64,000 nucleotides of DNA from contig NZ_DASZBU010000010.1 in assembly GCF_035943815.1 (NCBI RefSeq), positions 194,589-258,588 of the forward strand, given 5' to 3'. The notes beneath the pieces were generated by a model. The model was not told the DNA's origin and searched no databases. It worked only from the letters and a program-made list of their open reading frames with translations. The DNA is from Frateuria_A sp035943815. Its GTDB lineage: Bacteria > Pseudomonadota > Gammaproteobacteria > Xanthomonadales > Rhodanobacteraceae. Within the stretch, counting starts at the first letter, position 1. Every line of letters begins with the position of its first letter. Below are positions 16,516 to 24,794 of the stretch, one piece after another. A program made the position numbers and the translations under genes.

Positions 16516-17301
16516 TTACGGCGCGAGCAGCAGCGGGGTACGACTGTGGCCGAGCGAGTAACGGGTGACGCCGCCCAGCAAACGCTCGCTCCATGGGCGG
16601 CGCCCCCACGCCCCCTGCACCAGCAGATCCGCCTGCAATCGAGCGGCTTCCTTGTGGATCGCCTCGCCGGCATCGCCGGTCACGCCGAACGGTTGCCAGC
16701 TGGCCTGCACATCCTGTCTGCCCAGCCAGTCGCGTAACGGCGCAACCGGCTGCGCGTCGCCGGAACCGTCAAGGACGGTGACCTGACGGGCCATCCGCAG
16801 CAACGGCAACGCCGCGCGCGCTGCGCGAGCGGCGGGCGCGCTGCCGTTCCAGCCCAGCAGTACGTGGCCCAGCGCCGGCCGGGGGATCCAGTCATCCGGT
16901 ACGAGGATCACCGGGCAGACGCCATGGACGAGCGTCTCGGCCAGGCGGCGCGAGGCGTCCTGCAGGCTGGTCGGCCAGCCGGGCAGGCGGCCTATGACGA
17001 GGTCGGCAAGGCTGGCTCGTTCGGCTACGACCTTGTGGTAGACCCCGCGAACGACCTCCCACCGGCCCGGGACGGCGGCGGTCGCGCAGCGTTGTCGCCA
17101 CCAGTCTTCTTCGGCTCGGGCATCGCGCTCCTCGCCGGCGAGCACGGCCGTCGCCTCGGGTAGCGCCAGCACCAGCGCGTCGACCGGGATCACGCAGAGC
17201 GCGGTGAGCCAGGCGTGCCATTGGCGGGCCAGCGAGAAGGCATAGTCGAGCAGCGGCGCCTCGCGCTCCGGTTCGGCCACGGTAACGATCAGTTCGGTCA
17301 T
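16516..17301 (-). CDS. tandem universal stress protein (UspA family)
   Basis: 261 residues if begun at ATG 17301 (MTELIVTVAEPEREAP); the frame is open to 17385, but that start would lie almost on top of the regulatory box, so 17301 is preferred. Two Usp halves; the second has HVLLGWNGSAPAARAARAALP and ends VQGAWGRRPWSERLLGGVTR, a good glycine loop. Fourth tandem Usp in this cluster. Ribosome site weak. Confidence 0.85.
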   Translation of the reverse strand: MTELIVTVAEPEREAPLLDYAFSLARQWHAWLTALCVIPVDALVLALPEATAVLAGEERDARAEEDWWRQRCATAAVPGRWEVVRGVYHKVVAERASLADLVIGRLPGWPTSLQDASRRLAETLVHGVCPVILVPDDWIPRPALGHVLLGWNGSAPAARAARAALPLLRMARQVTVLDGSGDAQPVAPLRDWLGRQDVQASWQPFGVTGDAGEAIHKEAARLQADLLVQGAWGRRPWSERLLGGVTRYSLGHSRTPLLLAP

Positions 17302-17402
17302 GGGTGTGCCCACATAAGCGCGTGCGCACAGCATGCCCAGGCCGCTACGGGCGCTGTTGACCAGGATCAACTCGACCGTCGCCATACCCGAACGGCCGGC
17401 AG

Positions 17403-17416
17403 TTGATCGGAATCAA
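17403..17416. promoter_or_regulatory. FNR/Dnr-type box TTGATCGGAATCAA
   Basis: Perfect palindrome between the divergent Usp (start 17301, 108 bases away) and dodecin (start 17498, 88.5 bases away). It probably serves one or both. Confidence 0.75.
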
Positions 17417-17497
17417 ATCCCGCAGCACAGGGGAGCTTACGGTGGACACACCCATGCCGGTCCGTCATGGGAGCCATCGAATCGCTGGAGGCCCGCC

Positions 17498-17701
17498 ATG
17501 AGCGTCGTGAAGGTCATCGAGATCATCTCCGAATCACCCGACAGCGTGGAGGACGCCGTCCGGAAAGGCCTGGAGAAGGCCGCTCGCACGCTGGACGGGA
17601 TCACGGGAGCCTGGCTCAGCGAAACCAAGGTGGTCACCGGGCCCGACGGCAGGATCACGGCCTAGCGCGTGTGCATGCGCGTCAGCTTCGTGCTGGGCTG
17701 A
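17498..17701 (+). pseudogene. dodecin with in-frame amber stop
   Basis: ATG 17498 has GGAGG upstream and opens MSVVKVIEIISESPDSVEDA...GLEKAARTLDGITGAW, a typical dodecin (small flavin-storing dodecamer). Translation stops at TAG 17663-17665 after 55 residues (...GPDGRITA). Reading on in the same frame gives RVCMRVSFVLG then TGA at 17699, which is exactly the missing last beta-strand; dodecins normally have an aromatic or other residue where the TAG stands. So one base change or read error (TAC/TAT to TAG) separates this from an intact 67-residue protein. The truncated form would lack the third strand of the sheet. Confidence 0.85.
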
Positions 17702-17755
17702 GAACCATGAATCGCGAGGTGCCGCGCATGCATCCGCGGCTACGGGGTATCCATC

Positions 17756-19126
17756 ATGAACGATTTTCCGCAATCCGTTACCAGGCGCTACGCCGATCGT
17801 GCGGACGCCGCCCGGCAGCTGGCCGAGGCGTTGGCTGACTACCGCGGGCAGCGTCCCCTCGTGCTCGCCATTCCGCGTGGAGGCGTTCCGGTCGGCCGGA
17901 TCCTCGCCGATGCGCTGGACGGCGACCTGGACGTGGTCCTGGTGCGCAAGCTCGGATCTCCGGTCAACTGCGAGGTAGCCATCGGCGCGGTCGACGAGCA
18001 AGGCCACATCCAACGGCTGGCTCGATGCTGTCCCGACGGGGTGGGCATGAACTACGTGCGTGCGGAAGCCGCGCGGCAGCTCGCGGTCATCCGCAAGCGC
18101 CGCCTCGCCTACAGTCCGGGGCGCCATCCGGTCGATGCTGCCGGCCGCGTGGTCATCGTGGTCGACGACGGCCTGGCCACCGGCGCCACCATGCGCGCCG
18201 CGCTGGAAGCCGTGCGCCAGCAACGTCCCGCCCTGCTGGTGGCCGCCGTGCCGGTTGCGGCACCGGACAAGCTGGAGGATCTGGCCGACCTGGCCGACGA
18301 GATCGTGTGCCTCCACGCGCCGGCGTATTTCCGCGCCGTTGGGGCGTTCTACCGCGACTTCCGGCCGGTCGACGATGTCGAGGTGTTGCGGCTGCTGTCG
18401 GTTCCATCGAAGTCCGCCGCGGGGCTGCCGGCCCCCGAGCCGCTCACGTTCGAGTTGCCGGACGTGCGCTTGGCGGGCGACCTGGCAGTGCCGCAACGTG
18501 CGCGCGGGCTGGTGATCTTCGCCCACGGCAGCGGCAGCAGCCGGCACAGTCCGCGCAACCGCAGCGTGGCGCAAGCACTGCAGCAGGCGGGCATCGCGAC
18601 GCTGCTGGTGGACCTGCTGACCCCGGAGGAAGAACAATCGCGCGCTTCGGCCTTCGACATCGCCGCGCTCACCGACCGGCTGGCTGCGATAGTGGCCCAG
18701 ATCAAGGGCGACACCGCGCTGGCCAAGCTACCGCTGGGCCTGTTCGGTGCGAATACCGGCGCCAGCGCGGCCCTGGCCGTGGCCGCGTACCGTCCGCGCG
18801 ACGTCGTCGCGGTCGTCTCGCGCAGCGGGCGGCCCGACCTGGCCGGGGCCGGCACGCTGACGCGTGTGACTGCACCGACGCTGTTGATCGTGGGTGGCGA
18901 GGACAGTCACGTCCTGGCGATCAACCGCACCGCTCAACGCCACATCTCCGGCAAGAACGAGCTGGCGGTGGTGCCGGGAGCGACTCATCTGTTCCACGAG
19001 CCCGGCACGCTCGATGCGGCCGCGAAGCTGGCTCGCGACTGGTTCACGTGCTGGCTGGGTGGGCGCGTGCGCGCACCGCGCAGGAAACCGGCGGACGGGC
19101 GAGACGCTGGACGGCTGGCCGGCTAG
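17756..19126 (+). CDS. phosphoribosyltransferase - dienelactone hydrolase-like fusion
   Basis: 456 residues. N-terminal type I phosphoribosyltransferase (about 1-225) with LAIPRGGVPVGR and the PRPP loop VVIVVDDGLATGATM. C-terminal alpha/beta hydrolase (about 226-440) with GLVIFAHGSGSSRHSPRN, LPLGLFGANTGASAAL (where the nucleophile elbow would usually read GxSxG, here GANTGA) and PGATHLF. The elbow lacks an obvious serine nucleophile, so hydrolase activity is doubtful. The same two-domain architecture occurs in M. tuberculosis Rv0571c, a DosR-regulon member. It follows the dodecin gene by 54 bases and may share its promoter. Confidence 0.88.
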   Translation: MNDFPQSVTRRYADRADAARQLAEALADYRGQRPLVLAIPRGGVPVGRILADALDGDLDVVLVRKLGSPVNCEVAIGAVDEQGHIQRLARCCPDGVGMNYVRAEAARQLAVIRKRRLAYSPGRHPVDAAGRVVIVVDDGLATGATMRAALEAVRQQRPALLVAAVPVAAPDKLEDLADLADEIVCLHAPAYFRAVGAFYRDFRPVDDVEVLRLLSVPSKSAAGLPAPEPLTFELPDVRLAGDLAVPQRARGLVIFAHGSGSSRHSPRNRSVAQALQQAGIATLLVDLLTPEEEQSRASAFDIAALTDRLAAIVAQIKGDTALAKLPLGLFGANTGASAALAVAAYRPRDVVAVVSRSGRPDLAGAGTLTRVTAPTLLIVGGEDSHVLAINRTAQRHISGKNELAVVPGATHLFHEPGTLDAAAKLARDWFTCWLGGRVRAPRRKPADGRDAGRLAG

Positions 19127-19797
19127 GGCTGGATGCGTCCGTCAACGATGCGGATGCGCCGGTCCGCCTGGGCGGCGAAGTCGGGATCGTGCGTCACCAC
19201 CGCCACCGCACGCCCTTGCTCGTGCGCCAGCGCCAGGACGGTACGCTGCACGTTGCGGCTGGTGACGCTGTCCAGGTTGCCGGTCGGTTCGTCCGCCAGC
19301 ACCAGCATCGGATCGTTGGCCAGCGCGCGGGCGATCGCCACGCGCTGGCTCTGGCCGCCGGAAAGCTGGCGCGGCCACTTGTCGCGCTGTGCTTCCAGGC
19401 CGAGGCCGCCAAGCAAAGCGCGCGCCCGTTCGCGGATCGCCGCGTCGTCGAAGGCGCCAAGCCGTCGCATCGGCAGCATGACGTTCTCGCAGGCGCTGAA
19501 CTCCGGCAGCAGGAAATGCGACTGGAACACGAAGCCGATCGCGCGCAGCCGCGCCCAGGAACGCTCGGCTTCGCCGTAGTCGGCGGTGTCGTCGCCGCCG
19601 AGCCAGACCCGGCCCTCGCTCGGCAGGTCGAGCAATCCCATCAGGTAGAGCAGGGACGACTTGCCCGAGCCGGAGGGGCCGGTGATCGCCACGCATTCGC
19701 CGCCGTCGACGTGCAGGCTCGCGTCGTCCACCAGGGTGACCGGCACCTCGCTCTGAAGCCGGCGGGTCACGTGCTCCAGGCGGATCGCCTCGGCCAT
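19123..19797 (-). CDS. ABC transporter ATP-binding protein (LolD/MacB type)
   Basis: 224 residues. Walker A GPSGSGKSS, Q-loop FVFQSHFLLPEF, signature LSGGQSQRVAIARAL, Walker B MLVLADEPTGNLDS and H-loop VTHD. This is the ATPase of an FtsX-type exporter. Its start overlaps the permease stop by one base (TGATG). The last gene of a three-gene operon HlyD-permease-ATPase. Confidence 0.93.
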   Translation of the reverse strand: MAEAIRLEHVTRRLQSEVPVTLVDDASLHVDGGECVAITGPSGSGKSSLLYLMGLLDLPSEGRVWLGGDDTADYGEAERSWARLRAIGFVFQSHFLLPEFSACENVMLPMRRLGAFDDAAIRERARALLGGLGLEAQRDKWPRQLSGGQSQRVAIARALANDPMLVLADEPTGNLDSVTSRNVQRTVLALAHEQGRAVAVVTHDPDFAAQADRRIRIVDGRIQP

Positions 19798-21043
19798 CAG
19801 GTGCCCCCGCGCAGCACGTCGACCGGCTCGACCTTGGCCGCGCGCCGGGCCGGCAGGTAGGCGGCGGTCATCGCTGCAAGCATCGCCACGCCCGCGGCCA
19901 GGGCGAACTGGAACAGACTCCAGTCGATCGCCAGGTAGGTGATGTCCGTGCTGCCGGGGACGCGAAAATGGATGCGCATCAGCCCGACCATCAACAGACA
20001 GCCGAGCCCGATTCCGAAGACGTTGCCCAGTGCGCCGATCAGCGCACCCTGCGCGAGAAACATGCGCTCGATGTCGCTCGCCTCGAAGCCCATCGCGCGC
20101 AGGATGGCGATATCGCGCTGCTTCTCCAGGACCACGGTGGAGATCACGTTGTAGATGCCGAACGCGGCCACCACCAGCACCGCGCCGACCACGGCGAACA
20201 TGATCACGCGGCGGATCGCCAGGGCGCTCATCAGGTCCTCGGAGCGCTCCTGCCAGGACACGGTCTTGTAGCGCACGCGCTGTTCGATACGAGCCGCTTC
20301 GGTACGTGCGGCATTGGGGTCGGCCAGTCTGATGATGATCGTATTGATGCGGTTGGGCCGATCCAGCATGGACTGCACCCGCTTGAGTGCGACGAAGGCC
20401 TGGCCCGCGTCGAAATCCGACCGCCCCGTGTGGAACAGGCCGATGATCTTGAAGGTGCGCACCTGACCGGTCGTGCTCGCCAGGTTGAGGTTGTCGCCCA
20501 TCGACAGGCTCATCAGGCGGGCCAGCTCGTCGCCGATGACCAGGCCGTTGGGATTGACCTCCAGACCGTCCAGCGACCCGCGCACCATGTAGCGCCGGAT
20601 CGTCGACACCCGTGCGTATTCGCTGGCGACGATGCCGTTGAGCCCGATCGCGCGGTCCTTGCCGGCGAAGCTCGCCAGCGCCTGGCCGCTGAGCAGCGCC
20701 GACGCCTGCAGGCCCGGGGTCCGGCGCAGGAAGTCCAGGATCTGGGGGTAGCCGCGGATGCCGCGCGTCTCGGTCTGCGGCACCACGTGGTGCAACTGCA
20801 CCACGGCATGGGAAAAACCTGCGTCACCGGTTGCAGGGTGGGGTTGCGGTAGTCGTCCCCGATGGTGATGTGCGGCGCGTTGTCGACGAGCCGGCGGATG
20901 ATGTCCAGCTCGGAGCCGCGCATCATGGCCGAGATCGACAGGAAGAAGGACACGCCCAGGACCACGCCAAGCAGCGAGACGATGCTCTGGCGCCGGCGCG
21001 CCAGCAGGTGCCGCGCGGCGATGGTGACGAGCAGGCGGATCAT
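19797..21043 (-). pseudogene. FtsX/MacB-type ABC permease with apparent frameshift
   Basis: The N-terminus (MIRLLVTIAARHLLARRRQS, first transmembrane helix, up to about residue 77) begins at ATG 21043, overlapping the HlyD stop (ATGA). The rest, from VVQLHHVVPQTETRG through three C-terminal membrane helices and DVLRGGT, is in another frame ending at 19797. The join is at a run of five A on the plus strand (20813-20817); one more base there would restore a continuous protein of about 415 residues. The gene is either disrupted or mis-sequenced. The family exports lipoproteins, peptides or antibiotics with an HlyD partner. Confidence 0.85.
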
Positions 21044-22119
21044 CGCGCCGCTCCGGCGGAAGCCACGCGGACCTTGGCGTTCTCGTGCAGGCCCTGCGCC
21101 GGCGCCACGACCACCGTGTCGTCGGGCGACAGGCCGGTGGCGATCTCCACCTGCCGCTCGCCGCGGATCCCGGTGGTCACGCGCCGCGACTGCAGGCGGC
21201 CCGCACGTACCAGCCACACCCGGTCGCCGTCGAGGGCGGTGTCGGGCACCAGCAGGGCATGGTCGTGCCGGCGCACGATGATGTTGACCTCGGCGGTCAT
21301 GCCCACGCGCAGCGGCGTACGCCCGTCGATCCCGATGCGCACGCGGTAGCTGCGGGCGGTCGGGTCGCCCTTGGGGGTGACGCTTTGCACGCGCCCCTGG
21401 AACAGCTGGCCGGGAAAGGCGTCGGCGCGGATCAGCACGGGCTGCCCCGGCGTCACCCGCGCGATGTCTTCCTCGTCCACGTCGGCGGTCACGCGCGGTG
21501 GCGAATCGACGGCCATCCAGAACACTGCCTGGCCCGGCGTCATCAGCTGGCCGATCTCGCCGTCGCGCCGGATCACGGTGCCGGCGGTGGGCGCCAGCAG
21601 CCGGGCATAGCGCAGTTCCGCCGCCGCGCGGTCGGCGGCCGATCGTGCCGAGAGCCAGTCGGCGCGCGCCTGGTCGTACTGCACGCGTGCGATGACGCCG
21701 CGCGGGAGCAGGGCCGCATAGCGCTTGTACGAGGCCTGCGCGAACGCCGCCTGCGAGCGCAGCTGCGCCAGGCTGCTGGCCAGGTCGGTGTCCTCCAGCC
21801 GGGCCAGTTGCTGGCCGGCGCTCACGCGGTCGCCTTCGTCGACGTCCAGTTCGACCAGGCGCGCGGTGATGCGCGCGGCGATCGGCAGCATGATGGTGGA
21901 CTCCACCGTGCCGGTGGCGTAAACCGCTTCGATCGCCTGGCCTCGATGCGGCTGCACGACCGCAACCTGCGGCGGCAGCATCCGCCAGCTCACCAGCGCG
22001 ACCAGCCCGAGGCCGAGCGCGATGCTTACGAGCCATGCCAGGACGTGACGGCGGCGTGCCGGACGCGGTGAAGCGACGGGGGCGATGGCCGGTTTGGCGG
22101 GGAGTGCATCGTCTGGCAT
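21040..22119 (-). CDS. HlyD/MacA-type periplasmic adaptor
   Basis: 359 residues with a single N-terminal membrane anchor (about 26-48) and a periplasmic adaptor: barrel-sandwich start VYATGTVESTIMLPIAARITARL, coiled-coil hairpin around 110-170, and YRVRIGIDGRTPLRVGMTAEVNI. First gene of the exporter operon, overlapping the permease by four bases. An FNR-type box is centred 90.5 bases upstream. Confidence 0.92.
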   Translation of the reverse strand: MPDDALPAKPAIAPVASPRPARRRHVLAWLVSIALGLGLVALVSWRMLPPQVAVVQPHRGQAIEAVYATGTVESTIMLPIAARITARLVELDVDEGDRVSAGQQLARLEDTDLASSLAQLRSQAAFAQASYKRYAALLPRGVIARVQYDQARADWLSARSAADRAAAELRYARLLAPTAGTVIRRDGEIGQLMTPGQAVFWMAVDSPPRVTADVDEEDIARVTPGQPVLIRADAFPGQLFQGRVQSVTPKGDPTARSYRVRIGIDGRTPLRVGMTAEVNIIVRRHDHALLVPDTALDGDRVWLVRAGRLQSRRVTTGIRGERQVEIATGLSPDDTVVVAPAQGLHENAKVRVASAGAAR

Positions 22120-22202
22120 TCGCGTGGCTCCGCGGAAGCGGGGCCATCCGAAGCACGCCGAACCGTTTCGCCCGAAGCATAGGGCGCCATCGGCGGGTGC
22201 CC

Positions 22203-22216
22203 TTGATGCACGTCAA
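22203..22216. promoter_or_regulatory. FNR/Dnr-type box TTGATGCACGTCAA
   Basis: Perfect palindrome centred 90.5 bases upstream of the HlyD start (22119), one of a divergent pair with the box at 22250. Confidence 0.78.
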
Positions 22217-22249
22217 GGAGTGGGTTCTGCAGGGATGCGATGCGGCGGC

Positions 22250-22263
22250 TTGATGTCGATCAA
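22250..22263. promoter_or_regulatory. FNR/Dnr-type box TTGATGTCGATCAA
   Basis: Perfect palindrome centred 99.5 bases upstream of the Hsp20 start at 22356. Confidence 0.78.
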
Positions 22264-22355
22264 TCCTCGTTCGGCCGTGCGGCGTAGCGTCCGAGCCGGT
22301 CCCTGCCGGATGTCGAGCGCGGGGACTTCCCCCCATCTCAATGGAGGCTTGCATC

Positions 22356-22799
22356 ATGAACATGCTCACCCGCTGGAACCCCGCAAGGTCCCTTTCTCGC
22401 GCAGACCCCAACGATTTCGACGACTTCTTCCGCGGTTTCGGTCTGCGCCCGATGTTGCGGGACCTGGAAGTGGCGCCCGAGATCCGCGTCGATATAACCG
22501 AGAACGACGGTGCCTACGAGATCGAAGCCGACGTACCCGGCGTGCGCAAGGAAGACATCGACGTCACGATCGACGGCAGCCTGGTCTCCATCACCGCCGA
22601 GGCCCGACGTGAGTCGGAGAAGAAAGACGGCAGCCGCGAAGTGCGCACGGAGCGCTACTACGGGCAGGTGTTCCGCTCGTTCAGCCTGCCCACCGACGTG
22701 GACGACGCCAAGGCACAGGCCCGCTACGAGAACGGCGTGCTGAGGCTGCACCTGCCCAAGAAGGAAAACGGCCAGCAGCGGCGCATCAAGGTCGGCTGA
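22356..22799 (+). CDS. Hsp20 small heat-shock protein
   Basis: 147 residues from ATG 22356; GGAGG nine bases upstream favours it over the in-frame ATG at 22341. The alpha-crystallin domain spans about 42-140, with VDITENDGAYEIEADVPGVR, the edge strand FRSFSLPTDVD, and YENGVLRLHLPK; the C-terminal anchoring motif is RRIKVG. ATP-independent holdase for unfolding proteins. Monocistronic with a strong terminator. Confidence 0.95.
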   Translation: MNMLTRWNPARSLSRADPNDFDDFFRGFGLRPMLRDLEVAPEIRVDITENDGAYEIEADVPGVRKEDIDVTIDGSLVSITAEARRESEKKDGSREVRTERYYGQVFRSFSLPTDVDDAKAQARYENGVLRLHLPKKENGQQRRIKVG

Positions 22800-22819
22800 T
22801 ACGGAAATCGGGTGTCTGG

Positions 22820-22847
22820 GGGCGTCCCGCGTGGACGCCCTTTTTTT
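22820..22847 (+). terminator. rho-independent terminator after Hsp20
   Basis: Stem GGGCGTCC / GGACGCCC with a five-base loop followed by seven T residues, 20 bases after the stop and just before the convergent FtsH end. Confidence 0.93.
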
Positions 22848-22850
22848 GCC

Positions 22851-24725
22851 TCAGGCGCGGTCCGCCAGGCGCTGCGCGGGGCTGGCCGTTGCTTGCGCCT
22901 GCACCTGGGCCGGGCGATCGGCCTGCTGCACGATCGCCTTCAGGTCGTCGCCGCTGAGCGTTTCGTGCAGGAGCAGTTGCGTCGCCGCCGCGTCCAGTCC
23001 AGTCCGGTGGCGCCGCAGCACGTCGGTCGCCGAGAGCAGGGCCTGGTCGAGCAACTGGCGGACGGAACGGTCGATGGCCGCCGCGGTGACCTCGGCATAG
23101 CGACGCGGCTGCCAGGCGTCGCCGGCGGTACCGAGCAGGGGCGCCACGTCGGTTTCGTAGCTGACGGTACCGAGCTCGCCGATCATCCCGTGATGCGTCG
23201 CCATGCCGCGCGCGAGGGCCGTCGCCTTGACCAGGTCGTCCGCGGCGCCGGTGGAGGCCTCACCGAAGACCATAAGCTCGGCGGCGCGTCCGCCCAGCAG
23301 CATCGCCAGGCGCTGCATCATTTCCTGCCGCTGCATCAGGAAGCGGTCTTCGGTCGGACGCTCGATCGTGTAGCCGAGCGCACCGATGCCGCGCGGCACG
23401 ATGGAGAGCTTCTGCACTTTGGTGTCGCCCGACAGCTCGAGGGCGACCAGCGCATGCCCGACCTCGTGGAAGGCGACGATACGGCGCTCCCGTGCGCTGA
23501 GCACCCGGCTGCGCTTCTCCAGGCCGGCGACCACGCGCTCCAGCGCGTTGGCCAGGTCGTCCATCCCCACCTCCGAGGCGCCCCTTCGCGTGGCCAGCAG
23601 CGCGGCCTCGTTGGCGAGGTTGGCCAGGTCCGCGCCGCTGAAGCCGGTGGTGAGGGCGGCGATTTCCTCGACGTTGACGTCCCTGCCGAGCACCAGCTTG
23701 GCCAAGTGAACACGCAGGATGGCAACGCGCTCCTGCTTGTCCGGGCGATCGACCAGGATCTGGCGATCGAAACGACCTGCCCGCAGCAGGGCAGGGTCCA
23801 GGATCTCCGGGCGGTTGGTCGCGGCGAGCAGCACCACGCCACTGCTGGGGTCGAAACCGTCCATTTCCTTGAGCAACTGATTGAGCGTCTGCTCCTTTTC
23901 GTCATGCCCGCTGGTCGGCAGGGAGGCACCCCGCGCGCGGCCGACCGCGTCCAGTTCGTCGATGAAGATGATGCACGGCGCCTGCGCACGCGCGTTCTCG
24001 AAAAGGTCGCGCACGCGCGCCGCGCCGACGCCGACGAACAGCTCGACGAATTCGGACCCGCTTATCGAGTAGAACGGAACGCCCGCCTCGCCGGCCACCG
24101 CGCGGGCCAGCAGCGTCTTGCCGGTTCCTGGTGGCCCCACCAGCAGGATGCCCTTGGGCATGCGCGCCCCCAGCCGCCCGTATTGCTTGGGGTTGCGCAG
24201 GAAGCTGATGACCTCCCTTAGTTCGTCCTTCGCTTCGTCCTCCCCGGCCACATCGGCAAACGTGACGTGGATGTCCCGCTCCACGTACATCTTGGCCTTG
24301 CTCTTGCCCACGCTCATCAGGCCGGACGCGGGGCCGCCATCGGTCGCCCTGCGCATCAGCCCCAGCCACAGGAGGGAAAGGAGCAGGCCGGCAGCCAGCC
24401 AGGCGAACACCTGGAAGGAGGGACTGGAAGGCGGCTCCCCGCTGAACTCCACCTTGGCTGCGGCGAGTGCGTCGGCAAGCCCCGGCTCGACCGGAACCGT
24501 GGTGAACGGGCGCGGTGCCGCTCCCGGATTCGCGGGCTTGAACGTCCCGCTGATTTCATTCTGGCCGACCCGCACGCTCTGGATCTGTCCGGCAGCCAAC
24601 GCTGCGCGAAACTGGCTGTAGGGAACGGCTTCCTGCCGGGGTCGGGGCAGCGACAGCTGCAGCGCGAGCAGAACGCCCAGCGGCACGAGGAAGTACCAGA
24701 GGGAGAGGCGCCGCGGAGTGTCCAT
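22851..24725 (-). CDS. ftsH: FtsH-type AAA+ membrane metalloprotease (accessory copy)
   Basis: 624 residues from ATG 24725. N-terminal membrane helix, short periplasmic part, second helix near residue 105-125, then AAA+ ATPase (Walker A GPPGTGKT, Walker B IIFIDELDA, second region of homology ATNRPEILDPALLRAGRFDR) and zinc protease HEVGH in FHEVGHALVALE. Degrades membrane and unfolded proteins. Its place in a stress cluster and its divergent N-terminus suggest a paralogue beside a housekeeping FtsH elsewhere. The FNR-type box is centred only 40.5 bases from the ATG and there is no Shine-Dalgarno, so the transcript may be leaderless. Confidence 0.92.
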   Translation of the reverse strand: MDTPRRLSLWYFLVPLGVLLALQLSLPRPRQEAVPYSQFRAALAAGQIQSVRVGQNEISGTFKPANPGAAPRPFTTVPVEPGLADALAAAKVEFSGEPPSSPSFQVFAWLAAGLLLSLLWLGLMRRATDGGPASGLMSVGKSKAKMYVERDIHVTFADVAGEDEAKDELREVISFLRNPKQYGRLGARMPKGILLVGPPGTGKTLLARAVAGEAGVPFYSISGSEFVELFVGVGAARVRDLFENARAQAPCIIFIDELDAVGRARGASLPTSGHDEKEQTLNQLLKEMDGFDPSSGVVLLAATNRPEILDPALLRAGRFDRQILVDRPDKQERVAILRVHLAKLVLGRDVNVEEIAALTTGFSGADLANLANEAALLATRRGASEVGMDDLANALERVVAGLEKRSRVLSARERRIVAFHEVGHALVALELSGDTKVQKLSIVPRGIGALGYTIERPTEDRFLMQRQEMMQRLAMLLGGRAAELMVFGEASTGAADDLVKATALARGMATHHGMIGELGTVSYETDVAPLLGTAGDAWQPRRYAEVTAAAIDRSVRQLLDQALLSATDVLRRHRTGLDAAATQLLLHETLSGDDLKAIVQQADRPAQVQAQATASPAQRLADRA

Positions 24726-24758
24726 GCGTCGTTTATGCCCGCCTGCCGCATGCCGCAT

Positions 24759-24772
24759 TTGATGCAGATCAA
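24759..24772. promoter_or_regulatory. FNR/Dnr-type box TTGATGCAGATCAA
   Basis: Perfect palindrome centred 40.5 bases upstream of the FtsH ATG (minus strand). With activation from -41.5 the message would begin at or one base from the ATG. Confidence 0.78.
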
Positions 24773-24794
24773 GCCGGCGGGCGGGAGGCGGCCA

